Positions 54,952 through 64,000 of a stretch of 64,000 nucleotides of DNA are shown piece after piece. Origin of the DNA: Tiliqua scincoides (Eukaryota; Chordata; Lepidosauria; Squamata; Scincidae); assembly GCF_035046505.1 (NCBI RefSeq), contig NC_089826.1, forward strand, positions 71,731,254 through 71,795,253, in the 5' to 3' direction. The first letter of the stretch is position 1, and each line of letters opens with the position of its first letter. The position numbers and the translations under genes are program-made. A model generated the notes under the pieces. That model had not been told where the DNA came from. It worked only from the letters and a program-made list of their open reading frames with translations, and ran no database searches.

Positions 54952-55580
54952 TTGTAGGTATACAAAAAGATTTAGCAAATCCGTAGATAAGTATATTTAA
55001 GCACAAGGAGGTATTTCTGCAAAAGGTAAAATTATCTTCCATAAAATCATTTTGTTGTGGTTTATTTAACCACTCTCATGCCCCCACACTCAGAGCTTTT
55101 GCTATGATGGTTGCCTGGGTTAAACGGCATTTCCTGTAAAACAAGAACACCAAAGGGAAGATTTCAAGCTGTGCTATGTGATTGGGTTTCAGTAGCCCAT
55201 TCATGTTTACCTAAAGCCTTAAGTAGAGGAAATAGAAGCAAGTTCAAATTGCAGAATCTACCAAAGCGCATTATGAAAGTTAACTGCTTTTATTTTTACA
55301 TTTAACACAGGAACAAAGAGTGGTGTGGCTCAGTTTCCCTAATTTTTTAGACCGGTCTCTCACTCCCCCAAATTCCCAAGTAGGATGTCTGACCTCCATT
55401 TTCTGCATCTAGCACTTCTGCCTTTCAAAAAGTGGACAAAAAATCAAGGATTGCAAGTGTTTCTTTTGTACCTTCGAATAATTGATGTGCAACTCTTCTA
55501 TTTTTGGATCTAACATACAATGTGAAATCACACTTAATTCTTCTGCTCAAGTGAGATAAGATTCCAGTTAGCTACTTACT

Positions 55581-55730
55581 CTTGAAGCATTACTTGAGGG
55601 GGTGACAACGAGGTAATCAATGGAGGGGACATCTGTTCAGGATAGTAGTCATGCTGAGGGGATTCCATGCCTGGTTCTACTTTAATTGCTTTCTTTAATG
55701 TTGACTTCTCATAAGATTCAATTACAGGGA
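55581..55730 (-). CDS. KLF3: KLF3 coding exon: region before the zinc fingers
   Basis: 150 bases, acceptor TTTTCTGCAG|TC, donor CAAGA|GTAAGT. It reads VPVIESYEKSTLKKAIKVEP, GMESPQHDYYPEQMSPPLIT, SLSPPQVMLQE and aligns with human VPVIESYEK...KIKIEPG...YYPEEMSPPL. The KVEP word is a sumoylation consensus (psi-K-x-E is I/V-K-V-E), matching IKIEP in human, where SUMO supports repression (family knowledge). Confidence 0.95.
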
Positions 55731-56294
55731 CTGCAGAAAAGAAAAGGTAAGTAAATGGTAAAGAAAGGAACTTGACTTCAAAACATATTTTCATTTTTTA
55801 CATCCTTCTATAGGATTTAGAATTTGAACAGAATTATTTTATCCATGCAGGTCTATACAATTGACTACTATGCTATACTACAAAATTACATGTAAATAGC
55901 CACTTTCCTTGGTCACCTGTGGCAAGTAAAAATCTCTGCCAGCTGATGGACAGGAAGGTTTTATAAACTGGAAGAGAGACGGTCACTTTCTGCCCCTAGC
56001 AGGGGGAAAATGAACTGCTGAATATTTTTATGGACTAGTGACTTTTTTTGCAATGCTATTTTTTATTACATTCTTATCTCACCCTTCTTTCTGGGCAGCT
56101 ATATAGTTAAGTCTTTCCTCACCCTCAATTTAGCACAAGTTTGGCACAAGTTCCTCCAGCAAACATCTTGCTTGAGTAAGGCTTGGAGCCTGTGTTTCCT
56201 CTGCGTAAGTGTAATTAACAACTTAATTATCCTACATTTATCTATATTTGAAGCATAAGAAATGGGAAGGAAACTGCACAAGAACAAATTATAC
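55731..56294 (-). other. KLF3 intron
   Basis: 0.56 kb, AT-rich; nothing else recognised. Confidence 0.8.
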
Positions 56295-56775
56295 CTGGCA
56301 CACTACTTGGATTTTCCAACTCGTCTGAAAGAACTGTGGACACCATAATAGGCTGTTGGAGGTGAGGAGCATACATAAAAGGGACAGGCTGTACTACAAC
56401 GGGTTGTATAACTGGAAGAATCCCGGGGCTTCGAAGTCCATGGCGCGAAAGAGCTGCCATCACTGGAGGGATAGTTAATGGCATACTAAATGGCTGTATT
56501 CCAGGCGGCGTCAATTTCTTCATTGGAGGGCTGGGTGAATGTAGGTTTAGTCCAGGTGAGCCTCTCCTATGTATAGTCTGGAATTTCAAAGGAGAACTTC
56601 CAGCTGAAGGTGGTGAACTCCTCTTGTTCACTGTGAGATCAACAGGCTCTATTTGCACACCATTGCACAATCCTTCTGGAATTTGGTAGAATTTGCTGGG
56701 CATCATATTTGGTGTAGAATAAATGACACTGTATTTGTTGGGCTTCATTTGATCCATGTAACCAGAGTTGAATGA
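56295..56775 (-). CDS. KLF3: KLF3 coding exon: repression domain with CtBP motif
   Basis: 481 bases, acceptor TTTCATTATAG|TCATTC, donor CCAG|GTATAA. It reads SFNSGYMDQMKPNKYSVIYS and continues with EPVDLTVNKRSSPPSAG, then HRRGSPGLNL, SRHGLRSPGILPVIQPVVVQ and PVPFMYAPHLQQP. KLF3 (BKLF) is a nuclear transcriptional repressor, and PVDLT is its CtBP-binding motif, intact here. Overall similarity to human is high. The upstream exon with the first residues (MLMFDPVPVKQE in human) was not found, so it lies beyond 64 kb or was missed. Confidence 0.97.
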
Positions 56776-56881
56776 CTATAATGAAAGGGGAAGGGGACAC
56801 AGAAAGAAAGGTAAGATGAAATGGAAGCCATCACATGAAACAGGCAAAAATAGAAATGCTTTTGAAAACAGGAATTATTTA

Positions 56882-56941
56882 TAGACTCAGAAGTAAGCTC
56901 CAATGAGTTCAATGGTACTTACAATGTCATAGAATTGCAGC
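56882..56941. repeat. Short palindromic MITE, partial
   Basis: AGACTCAGAAGTAAGCTCCA, ATGAGTTCAATGGTACTTAC, ATAGAATTGCAGC; joined directly to the next element. Confidence 0.6.
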
Positions 56942-57397
56942 TGGGCATGAGCTTTCTACTCCCTGCTGGAGCAGTGCTGCCAAAGCGGCTACTGCTGTAT
57001 CCAGCGAGCACTGCAAAGCACCACAGGTTTCCTTGGGGGAAGCCCCGAAACTCTACAGTGGGTTTTCTCAAGTCTGTACTGGCTATTTTGCCGGCACAGA
57101 CTTGAGAGACTCCCATGTCAGGCCTTCCGGTCTGACACAGAGTTCAGGATAGAGAAAAGCTCCACTGATCCCACCCCCCTCCCAGACCGGTTCCTTCCCC
57201 ACCCTGCCCTTGTTCTGCCCTCCTCTCCACCCCCAGAGGCTGCACCACTGCCTGGCAGTTGCACTCAACATCAGCGGTGGCATGTCCTCTTCCTGTCTGC
57301 TTGCTGGGTCCCGTAAACATGCTTTATAGATATTTACGGCACCCAGGCACCTGCTATGGCTCAGCGCTGGTGCTGGGCCAGTTTAGGATTGGGCCTT
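56935..57397. repeat. Long CAATCCTA-family element
   Basis: The right end TTTAGGATTGGGCC is clear. The interior has TACTGGCTATTTTGCCGGCA and CCACCCTGCCCTTGTTCTGC, as in the 500-bp copies. The left end is near 56935 but diverged. Confidence 0.55.
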
Positions 57398-58079
57398 CGG
57401 TAGGCTAAAAACTCAATATCCTTTCAATTTCTCAGACTGCTTGAATAAAGAATTTCCATTGTGTGGTGCTATACTGGCACAGAAATGACCTGTCAGCTGT
57501 TTCTGTGCCAGTCAAAAGAAGCTGCATTATTTTGCCAAGGTTTATTTTTCATGTTTCTACTGAACAGCATATTTTAGTATAAATATATTAAAACTAAGAT
57601 GTATTAATTTTCCCTGTATGTTATGTTAATAAGCAAAGAAGAAATAATGTTCTATGATGGAAACAAACAAAAAAAGGGAATTTCTCATATTGAATAAAGA
57701 CAATTTAAAATCTATAAATAAATGGATTAATAATTCAATCTTGGTCACTCAACCTAACTATTTGCTAACTGTAGTTACAGAAAGTCAGGATTGCTAGATT
57801 GAACATCGTGGGAAAACCCAGTTTGTTATAAATTACAAATGAATGTTGAAAACTTCTCCCTGTCACACACAAAGGGGATGTGAGTCTGGCAACTGTTAAC
57901 ACTAAACCAGAATTTTGTATGATGTCTGCAGTTTGACCTTTGCGGACAAACTTAAGTTTGTATAAACTGATTACACACACAATTGTATTCTCACTATTAA
58001 ACTGGTATGAACTTAAAAAGTCATGTGGCATCTTAACATAGATTTAGTGCAGAAAAAACTTTTATGGAGGGTAACTTTG

Positions 58080-58610
58080 GGCGCAATCCAGCCCTTGACT
58101 TGCCGTAAGGCACGTTTGCGCCTCCCCGGGAGGAAGCTGGGCCAGCACTCAGAGAAGCTCCAGCCTGTGGAGGCCAACGCAAGGCTCCACGCTGGCTTCT
58201 TCTGAACGCCTTGCATCTGTTTGGCTGCGCAAGGCTCTGAGGTAGGCAGGGCCGGGGCGGGGAGGAGGCGGGAGGGAAGCATTCCTGGGCAGGGGGAGGG
58301 TGGGCAGTGGACAGCCCCAGGGGCGGGCGGGGAGCAGGTGGTATGGCTGGGATTCAGCAGTTATGTTGGATCCCAACCTGTTCCCGGAGAGAATGGAGCG
58401 GCTCCAAGCCGCTCCGCTCTCCTTGGACTTGTGCCACCTCAAGAGGTGGCGCAGGTGCGAGGAGATCCATAGGGGCCAGCGGTCCATTCCCAGAGGTAAG
58501 GGGAAATGTTTTCCCTTGTCTCTGGTTGAGCCACTTTTGGCCCCTATCCTGTGCTGGATACAGCGCAAGCCTCTTGGCTTGACTGTTCCAGCGCAGGATA
58601 GGATTGCGCC
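58080..58610. repeat. Long CAATCC-ended element, best-preserved copy, 531 bp
   Basis: GGCGCAATCCAGCCCTTGAC at the left and CGCAGGATAGGATTGCGCC at the right, flanked on both sides by CTTTG (58075-58079 and 58611-58615), a 5-bp target duplication. GC-rich interior collinear with 42879-43402. Open frames in it are not shared between copies, so it is non-autonomous. Confidence 0.85.
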
Positions 58611-59364
58611 CTTTGTCAGATGCATGAAGCGCTAGCAAAAAGACACAAATGTATAGAAAATGGGGGGGGGGAGGGCTTGTGAACTACTATTGTTGAAAGG
58701 CAATATATAAGTATTAATAATGGTAAATAGTGAACCAAAAGGCCATGAAATTGAAACCTTAATATTAGCTGTAACATTTTTATTCAAAGCCCAAATGTAT
58801 TCAAAAACAGTTTTGCTAATTTACCAAACTTTAATTTTGCATAGCATGGTTAGAACATATCACAAGGACTAATTTTACAAATGTGATCTTATCCTGTACA
58901 CATTTGGGTCCTGCACAGAAACATCACAGCTCATCACCCCTTGCTTTTCATGGCCCAAATTCACTATTCACACATTTATTTTCATGGTGCCCATTTGTAA
59001 ACTACAGGTGGGGCCTCAGTATCCACAGGGGATCCAGTTTTGGACCTCCCACTGATACCAAATTTCATGGATACTCTTTTCAGAAGAAAATGTTCTTTTG
59101 ATGGTACTGTAATATACAAAAGTTTCAAGTAGCAATGCTTGTTCTCCATCATCAAGCTTCTCAAAGTTTAAAACACACTTAATACTTTATTAAAGATCAA
59201 CTGCTACAGTTGATGTTCCATCTAGCCCTCTAGTTTTGCGACAACTGAAGAGGGTTAAGGTGTGGCCTGAGAATGGTCTCCAGGGAATCTGGTGTAAACC
59301 AACTCCCTCTATGGGCACTTTTGCATATTGCTACAATGAAGCCAATGACAAAATGCCTTTAAAG

Positions 59365-59555
59365 CAGTGGTTCCCAGACTGTGTGAAATCACAGGGGTGC
59401 CATGGGATGTCCTCTTATTCTGACTGTTCTCGGTGCCACCATCTTGATTGTGTGAAATTTTGCACAATCAAAAATCGTGGGACTCAGGGGAGCCAGGAAG
59501 AAGGGGCAACTGTGAAAGAAGGATGCCATGACCATGGCAAATTTGGAAACCACTG
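59365..59555 (+). mobile_element. hAT-like MITE, 191 bp, with 8-bp target duplication
   Basis: CAGTGGTTCCCAGACTGTGT at the start and AATTTGGAAACCACTG at the end are inverted. Flanks CTTTAAAG (59357-59364) and CTTTAAAC (59556-59563) agree at 7 of 8 bases. Confidence 0.9.
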
Positions 59556-59754
59556 CTTTAAACCAAGTTAATTAGTATTTGAAGAAACCTCATCACATTG
59601 TCTCCAATTGCATTTAGCACATTTCTATAGGGCACCTTGAACTGCATTTTCAGGGTGGTTTATGACATTACCAAATTCATTATAAAAATATATTAAGCTA
59701 CAATTATAACAATTAACACAGCTGTTAAACCAGCAGCCAAGGCTTGTTCTTTGA

Positions 59755-59925
59755 TTAGGAAGCTGCCTTATAGGGAATCAGACCATTGGTACTTCTAGCT
59801 CACTATTGTTAAAGACTCTCTAGGTCTTCAGTCAGAAATATTTCTGTGCCCTACTTGGAAATGTTAGGGATTGAGCCTGGGCCCTTCTCTGTGCAAAGCA
59901 GATTCTCTACCACTGGCTCACTTTA
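59755..59925 (-). repeat. tRNA-headed SINE with CR1-like 3' end
   Basis: On the minus strand: AGTGGTAGAGAATCTGCTTT (A-box region of a tRNA-like head), then CAGGCTCAATCCC (B-box-like). The end reads GTACCAATGGTCTGATTCCC, TATAAGGCAGCTTCC. The 3' end is similar to the CR1 3' word GGCC(A/T)NTGG...GATC, which suggests use of CR1 machinery (inference). Confidence 0.7.
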
Positions 59926-60005
59926 GCAACAATACAGCAAGGAAGTGCAAGGCAAACTATCTCCAGTGGTTCTCTATCTCGAACCCAGAAACTCAGAGGG
60001 AAGGC

Positions 60006-60086
60006 TTAAGCCATTTCTGCCCAACATTGCATATTCACAACAGAAATCAAATGTGCATACCTGTGGACTGGGCAGAAGTGGGTTAA
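60006..60086. repeat. TTAA-bounded MITE, complete 81-bp copy
   Basis: TTAAGCCATTTCTGCCCAAC at the left; the reverse complement of the right end is TTAACCCACTTCTGCCCAGT. The inverted ends therefore run 18 bases with two or three mismatches and include TTAA on each side. Reference copy for the family. Confidence 0.85.
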
Positions 60087-60859
60087 TTTAAGTTCAAATT
60101 GTTTAAATATATAAAAACTGCACTAATGTTTCTTTAAAGGAAGTAGGTGGATTACAAGCCAGCATAGTTAGATATCAACAAGTTTTAGAAACACAAATTA
60201 ATGAAATTTCAATTTGGACAAGCAGAAAACTGGGGAATCAAAATGCTTGGTTTGTACCAATGTAGCTTTTCAACAAGGTGAAGCAACATCTTATTGACGT
60301 GACTCTTTCAACAACAACAGGAAACTTGGCAAGTAGCCAAACTGTACACATATTTACTCAGAAGCACTTTTCACACTGTTTGGTGTAACTTGCATACAAG
60401 CAAGTGTGCAAAAGACTGTAATCTAAAAGGTAAACCACAGAACTATCTAAAAATTTCTGAATCCTGGTTTATGAATATTCTTTAGAGGCCTCTCAGTCCT
60501 GTTGCTATGTGCAAACACTATGATGCTATGGAAATACTGGTAGAGTATTTGTGATGAAGCCAGTCAAATATATTTCATTAAGCTTTTAGGTATTCACCAA
60601 GTGCCTGGGATTTTCCATGCCTACCTTGACCAAAGGTTGCTTTTCAAATACATATAAACTGGAAAAAAAATTACCAAAATAAGCTAGGAGTTGCTATATT
60701 TCTCCACTTGGCACATCTAGGACAAAGCTCAATTAATCAGGTCACACTTATGATCTCCACCCACATATGGACGCTCCATAAAGAAACAGTTGCAGTGTGT
60801 TAATCTGAAATAAGTTGCTACATATCATAAAATGTTTTCATAATCACCAGCTTTATCGT

Positions 60860-61075
60860 TATGAACTCACAAATTCTGCAGGAGCCACATACGCAACATG
60901 GCAAGATTCGTATAATAGACTTAAAAAACAAGGAACAGTGTGGGAGGGTCTTCTCTGCTTTAGAAACTATCTTGTGGAACTCCCTGCCAGAGGATATCTG
61001 TATGGCCTCCACCTTGGTTATTTTATTTTTTTTTGCAGGGAAATGAAAATCTTTCCATTTTTTCAGGCACTTAGG
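60860..61075 (+). mobile_element. L2/CR1-like LINE 3'-end fragment
   Basis: The frame reads ETILWNSLPEDICMASTLVI, then KIFPFFQAL-like text, the (L)WNSLP...F..LK C-terminal motif of L2/CR1-type reverse transcriptases. Short and diverged; a MITE abuts its 3' side. Confidence 0.55.
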
Positions 61076-61215
61076 GCACAATCCTAACTCCTTATGTCAG
61101 TGCTTTCCAGCACTGACATAAGGGCAATGAAGCTCTGAGATAAGGGAACAAACATTCCCTTAATTTGAGGATGCCCCCGTGAGTGACACCCAACTGCAGG
61201 ATGCAGCACAAATAA
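61076..61215. repeat. Palindromic MITE (GCAATCCTAACC family), partial
   Basis: GGCACAATCCTAACTCCTTA, TGTCAGTGCTTTCCAGCACT, then the core in inverse order (GATAAGGGAACAAACATTCC; CCAACTGCAGGATGCAGCAC). The right end is missing. Confidence 0.75.
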
Positions 61216-61244
61216 TCTGAGGTCTCCTCACCAACTGCAATTGA

Positions 61245-61605
61245 CTGCCCAATCCTGAACAGTGTGCGCCAGCTCTCCTAGCAGTGGTGATGTAAGTGGG
61301 GACGTGGGGGGAGGTGGGGAGGAGGTGTTCCAGGGGAGGGAGCAGGTAGGGAGGGAGCAAAGCTTCACCAGATCCAGAGCCTCTGTGTTGGGATCTCCGC
61401 CCGACATGGAGGCTCTTGATTCACTGCCGACCTTCAGGTTGGCAGAGAATCGAGTAGCCCCATTGCAGGGCTATTTGCTTTACCTGGGGGAAGGGACAAA
61501 AGTCCCCTTCTCCCGAGGAGCCGCCAGCAGCTGCCCAGAGTGTGCAGGATGCGGTGGCAGGCATGTTCGGCGTTGCTGCAGTCCCGCACAGCTCAGGATT
61601 GGGCT
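61245..61605. repeat. CAATCCTGAAC-ended element
   Basis: TGCCCAATCCTGAACAGTGT at the left, ACAGCTCAGGATTGGGC at the right. The interior shares GGGGGAAGGGGAC-like and CCGCAT-like words, inverted, with 9031-9230. Confidence 0.7.
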
Positions 61606-62435
61606 TGTGTGTCCTTAACGCTGTAACCAGGCAGGAGTCTCTCACTGTTCATCATGCTCAACAAGTAAAGGCAGGGTAAGCAAAAGAGGTACAATCTAGC
61701 ATGGTGGGTCTGTTATTACAGGGTCTGATTTGCACTGAGTCACCTCCACGGATCTTACTAGTCTGTCTGTACTAGTGGTGAACGGCATGAAAAATGATAA
61801 CAGCCCTGCTGTGGTTTGTGAGCGTCTCATATTTGGTTCAACACAAAATTCTATACAGGAAATGCTCTCATTGTCTAGTTCCTCTTGGCTGGTTAGAGTA
61901 GGCTTTTTGCAACTTTATCATTCCCCAATACCTAATCACCCATAAGGAAATCTGTGAATCTCTTATAACCTCCAGTAAAGTTCTACTTTCCTGTTCTAGA
62001 TTTGTATATATTTATTTCATTTAAAGCATGTACACCCCACCTTTCTACCAAACATAGGTCCTCAAGGTGGACACTGCTCATATAGCAAAGGCATCTGAGC
62101 ATAACTATTAGTAGCAAATAGTTTTTCTACCAAATTCAGTGATATGGAAGAATTGTTTACTCCAGCATAAAAGCAGTATGTTAACCATTTCACATTAGAT
62201 GTAGTCAGCAGGTGATACTGCAATTAGATCTACTATATAGCTATCCATCATGTGTGTAGTAACAATTCCACAAATGCATGATCCAAAATAAAGAAGACAA
62301 AATGCTCTGGGTGTGTCCTCCTATTATGTGAATAAGTTTAGCAAATCCTTTAGAAACTACACCCATATGGTATAGCTAAGGTACAGCAATTTGTTTTATT
62401 TTTCTGACCTCAAGTCTTAATATAAACTGATTGGA

Positions 62436-62465
62436 GCACACACACACACCCCACCCACCCAAAAG
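62436..62465. repeat. Short (CA)n and CCCA-rich tract
   Basis: GAGCACACACACACACCCCA followed by CCCACCC. Confidence 0.8.
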
Positions 62466-64000
62466 GTTTTGAATCCAGGACACACAGGTTACAAAGATAT
62501 CAACTACAGTTTTAAGAACAGGAAAATGTTTGACTTCTTGACAGTTTATGAAACTGCAAGAAGCTGCAGCTCAAATGCAAAAACAATGCACTACTTGCCA
62601 CACTGGACACTTAACATTAGTACTGTGCATTAGACACCATGGCCTCCCTCCCTTACCAATGCGCAAATTAGTAGAGACTGCAGGAGCAGGTAATGTATAT
62701 CAAGCTAGAGTTTCCTAATCCATACTTCTCTGGGGCTTAGCCGTAACTTAAGCTCACTTCAAACCCTGACCACACGCACATACCATTAAGAGCAATGACA
62801 TTTTTTAGCAATTTAAATTGTTTGAACTATGACTACAAAATTTAATGTACAATTAGGTTAACTGATTAGAAATCTGAAAATGGATTTAAAAGGTATCCCT
62901 TAATTAACTGACTGACAGATTTTTGATAAACTGTGAATCACTGTTAATATGTAGTTATATTTTTAATATGTACATTTAATATGTAATGTATATTTTTAAT
63001 ATGTATAGTGAACCCTCAAACGAATGAATTAATGGGGGGAAAGTCTGTTAAATCCAAATGCAATGCAATGCACATTACATATATGACTAGTCTTTAAAGA
63101 AGCAGATAGCAAGTTAAAAGTTCACCTCAGTGCCTATAAAATTAAGTCCTACCGATCTTGGTGGGATATACTTCTACAAACTTGGCTCATCTCCCTTTTT
63201 GTGGCTTGCCAACCTTTTTGGCCAGGAGTCATGAAATACACCCTGCATTAATGTGCTCTGGACTGTCCTAAGTGTCACTGAAACTTGACAAAGTACCAAT
63301 TTGGCAGCAAATTCGCCAAGCAATGAATGGTAACATAATTTATGTGACTGATGGGCTGAATTAGTAGACACAGAACTAGGGAACACCTGAGCTCACGCAG
63401 CACTGTCACAGCACTTACCCTCAAGACAACTGCTAGATGGACCCTTGATATACCAGATAGGCTGCAATTACCTGCTGGTAGATTCTCACTGAACTTCAAG
63501 AATTATCTCTAGCCTCTGTAGACGTAGGCCTGCAGGTACTTAAATGTAGCTTAAACACAGTTCCTCCCTGGCATAGGAATCAAGATGCCTTTGGTTTACA
63601 AAGAACCACACTGCTTATCTAAGGAGACTTTCATTTCATTTAACTGTAGGGCAGCTCTTTTATCTTGATCAGAAAAAAAATGTGAAATAAAGGAGGTACC
63701 ATACATTTTTTTTAAAACATCCAAACTTCAAAAACTAATACAACTTTAAATAAGTGTGAGCAAAACACATGAAGGTAAAGAAATATATTGTTGCTCTAAA
63801 AGGGGTTTTTTTTTTTTTTAACTCAACACTACATTTTGGAGACTTTCTTAAAAAGAATAACAAAGGGTAATAACCATGGCAACTTCGTGCCTCAGAGGGC
63901 CTCAAAGTGACCCTTATGTCTTGTATAACCACTGTTGGCAGGACAATCAACAGCCAATACATGGAGATGATCTAATTTTATAAGCTTCTCATTACCAGCA

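Larger units (their letters stand above)
52915..55580 (-). other. KLF3 intron
   Basis: 2.7 kb with a palindromic MITE (53848-54046) and an hAT-like element (54600-54951). The open frame that runs into 52915-53024 is intronic read-through from the exon. Nothing else recognised. Confidence 0.8.
56776..64000 (-). other. KLF3 intron running to the window edge
   Basis: 7.2 kb. It holds two long CAATCCTA-family elements (56935, 58080), one more at 61245, an hAT-like MITE (59365), a tRNA-headed SINE (59755), a TTAA-bounded MITE (60006) and a LINE fragment (60860). The stretches 57400-58070, 58620-59350, 60090-60850 and 61620-64000 show nothing recognised apart from a short (CA)n tract. Confidence 0.75.

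Noticed and set aside
59755-59925. A functional tRNA gene on the minus strand
   Set aside because: The tRNA-like boxes belong to a SINE head; no complete cloverleaf is present.
56776-64000. KLF3 exon with the first codons (MLMFDPVPVKQE-like)
   Set aside because: Scanning the minus strand by eye found no matching stretch with splice sites, so it is probably outside the window.

Overview
The window is vertebrate nuclear DNA, most likely from a squamate reptile (lizard or snake). The host genes are Toll-like receptor genes, FAM114A1 and KLF3. The repeats are CR1 LINEs ending in TTCTTATG units, tRNA-headed SINEs of the type seen in squamates, short palindromic MITEs and hAT-like elements with 8-bp target duplications. 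I cannot name the species. No bacterial genes, CRISPR array or recognisable retroviral fossil was seen.

Layout. From the left edge to about 17 kb lies the 5' part of FAM114A1 on the minus strand: coding exons at 10142-10456, 6877-6964 and 166-276, with a probable non-coding first exon ending at 16995 inside a CpG island (about 16.8-17.6 kb). Its first intron holds a nearly complete CR1 LINE (about 11.3-15.65 kb) with two long ORFs. Next come two single-coding-exon TLR1/6/10-family receptor genes on the plus strand, at 21095-23467 (790 aa) and 34258-36633 (791 aa), separated by 10.8 kb of repeats. A repeat-rich stretch follows to about 45.7 kb. The last four coding exons of KLF3 lie on the minus strand (56295-56775, 55581-55730, 52754-52914, 50675-50856). 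Its long 3' UTR probably lies in 46-50.7 kb. The exon with its first codons was not found and probably lies beyond 64 kb.

The order and orientation FAM114A1(-), TLR, TLR (+), KLF3(-) is the mirror image of the human 4p14 block KLF3(+), TLR10/TLR1/TLR6(-), FAM114A1(+). The TLR cluster is therefore in its conserved place but with two receptors instead of three. The CpG island sits between FAM114A1 and the first TLR and has a good splice donor on each strand, which suggests a shared divergent promoter.

Main observations. (1) The two TLR genes are mosaics: both ends are nearly identical and the centre of the ectodomain is strongly diverged, as expected from gene conversion. (2) Both lack the usual BB-loop proline in the TIR domain (Ala instead). 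(3) FAM114A1 coding exon 6877-6964 has TT where its donor GT should be, and no nearby GT keeps the frame. (4) Several palindromic element families share one terminal motif, GCAATCCTA, and may have used one transposase. (5) A TTAA-bounded family of about 80 bp is present. (6) Nested insertions give relative ages. All homology statements come from remembered family sequences and hand alignment; no search was run.
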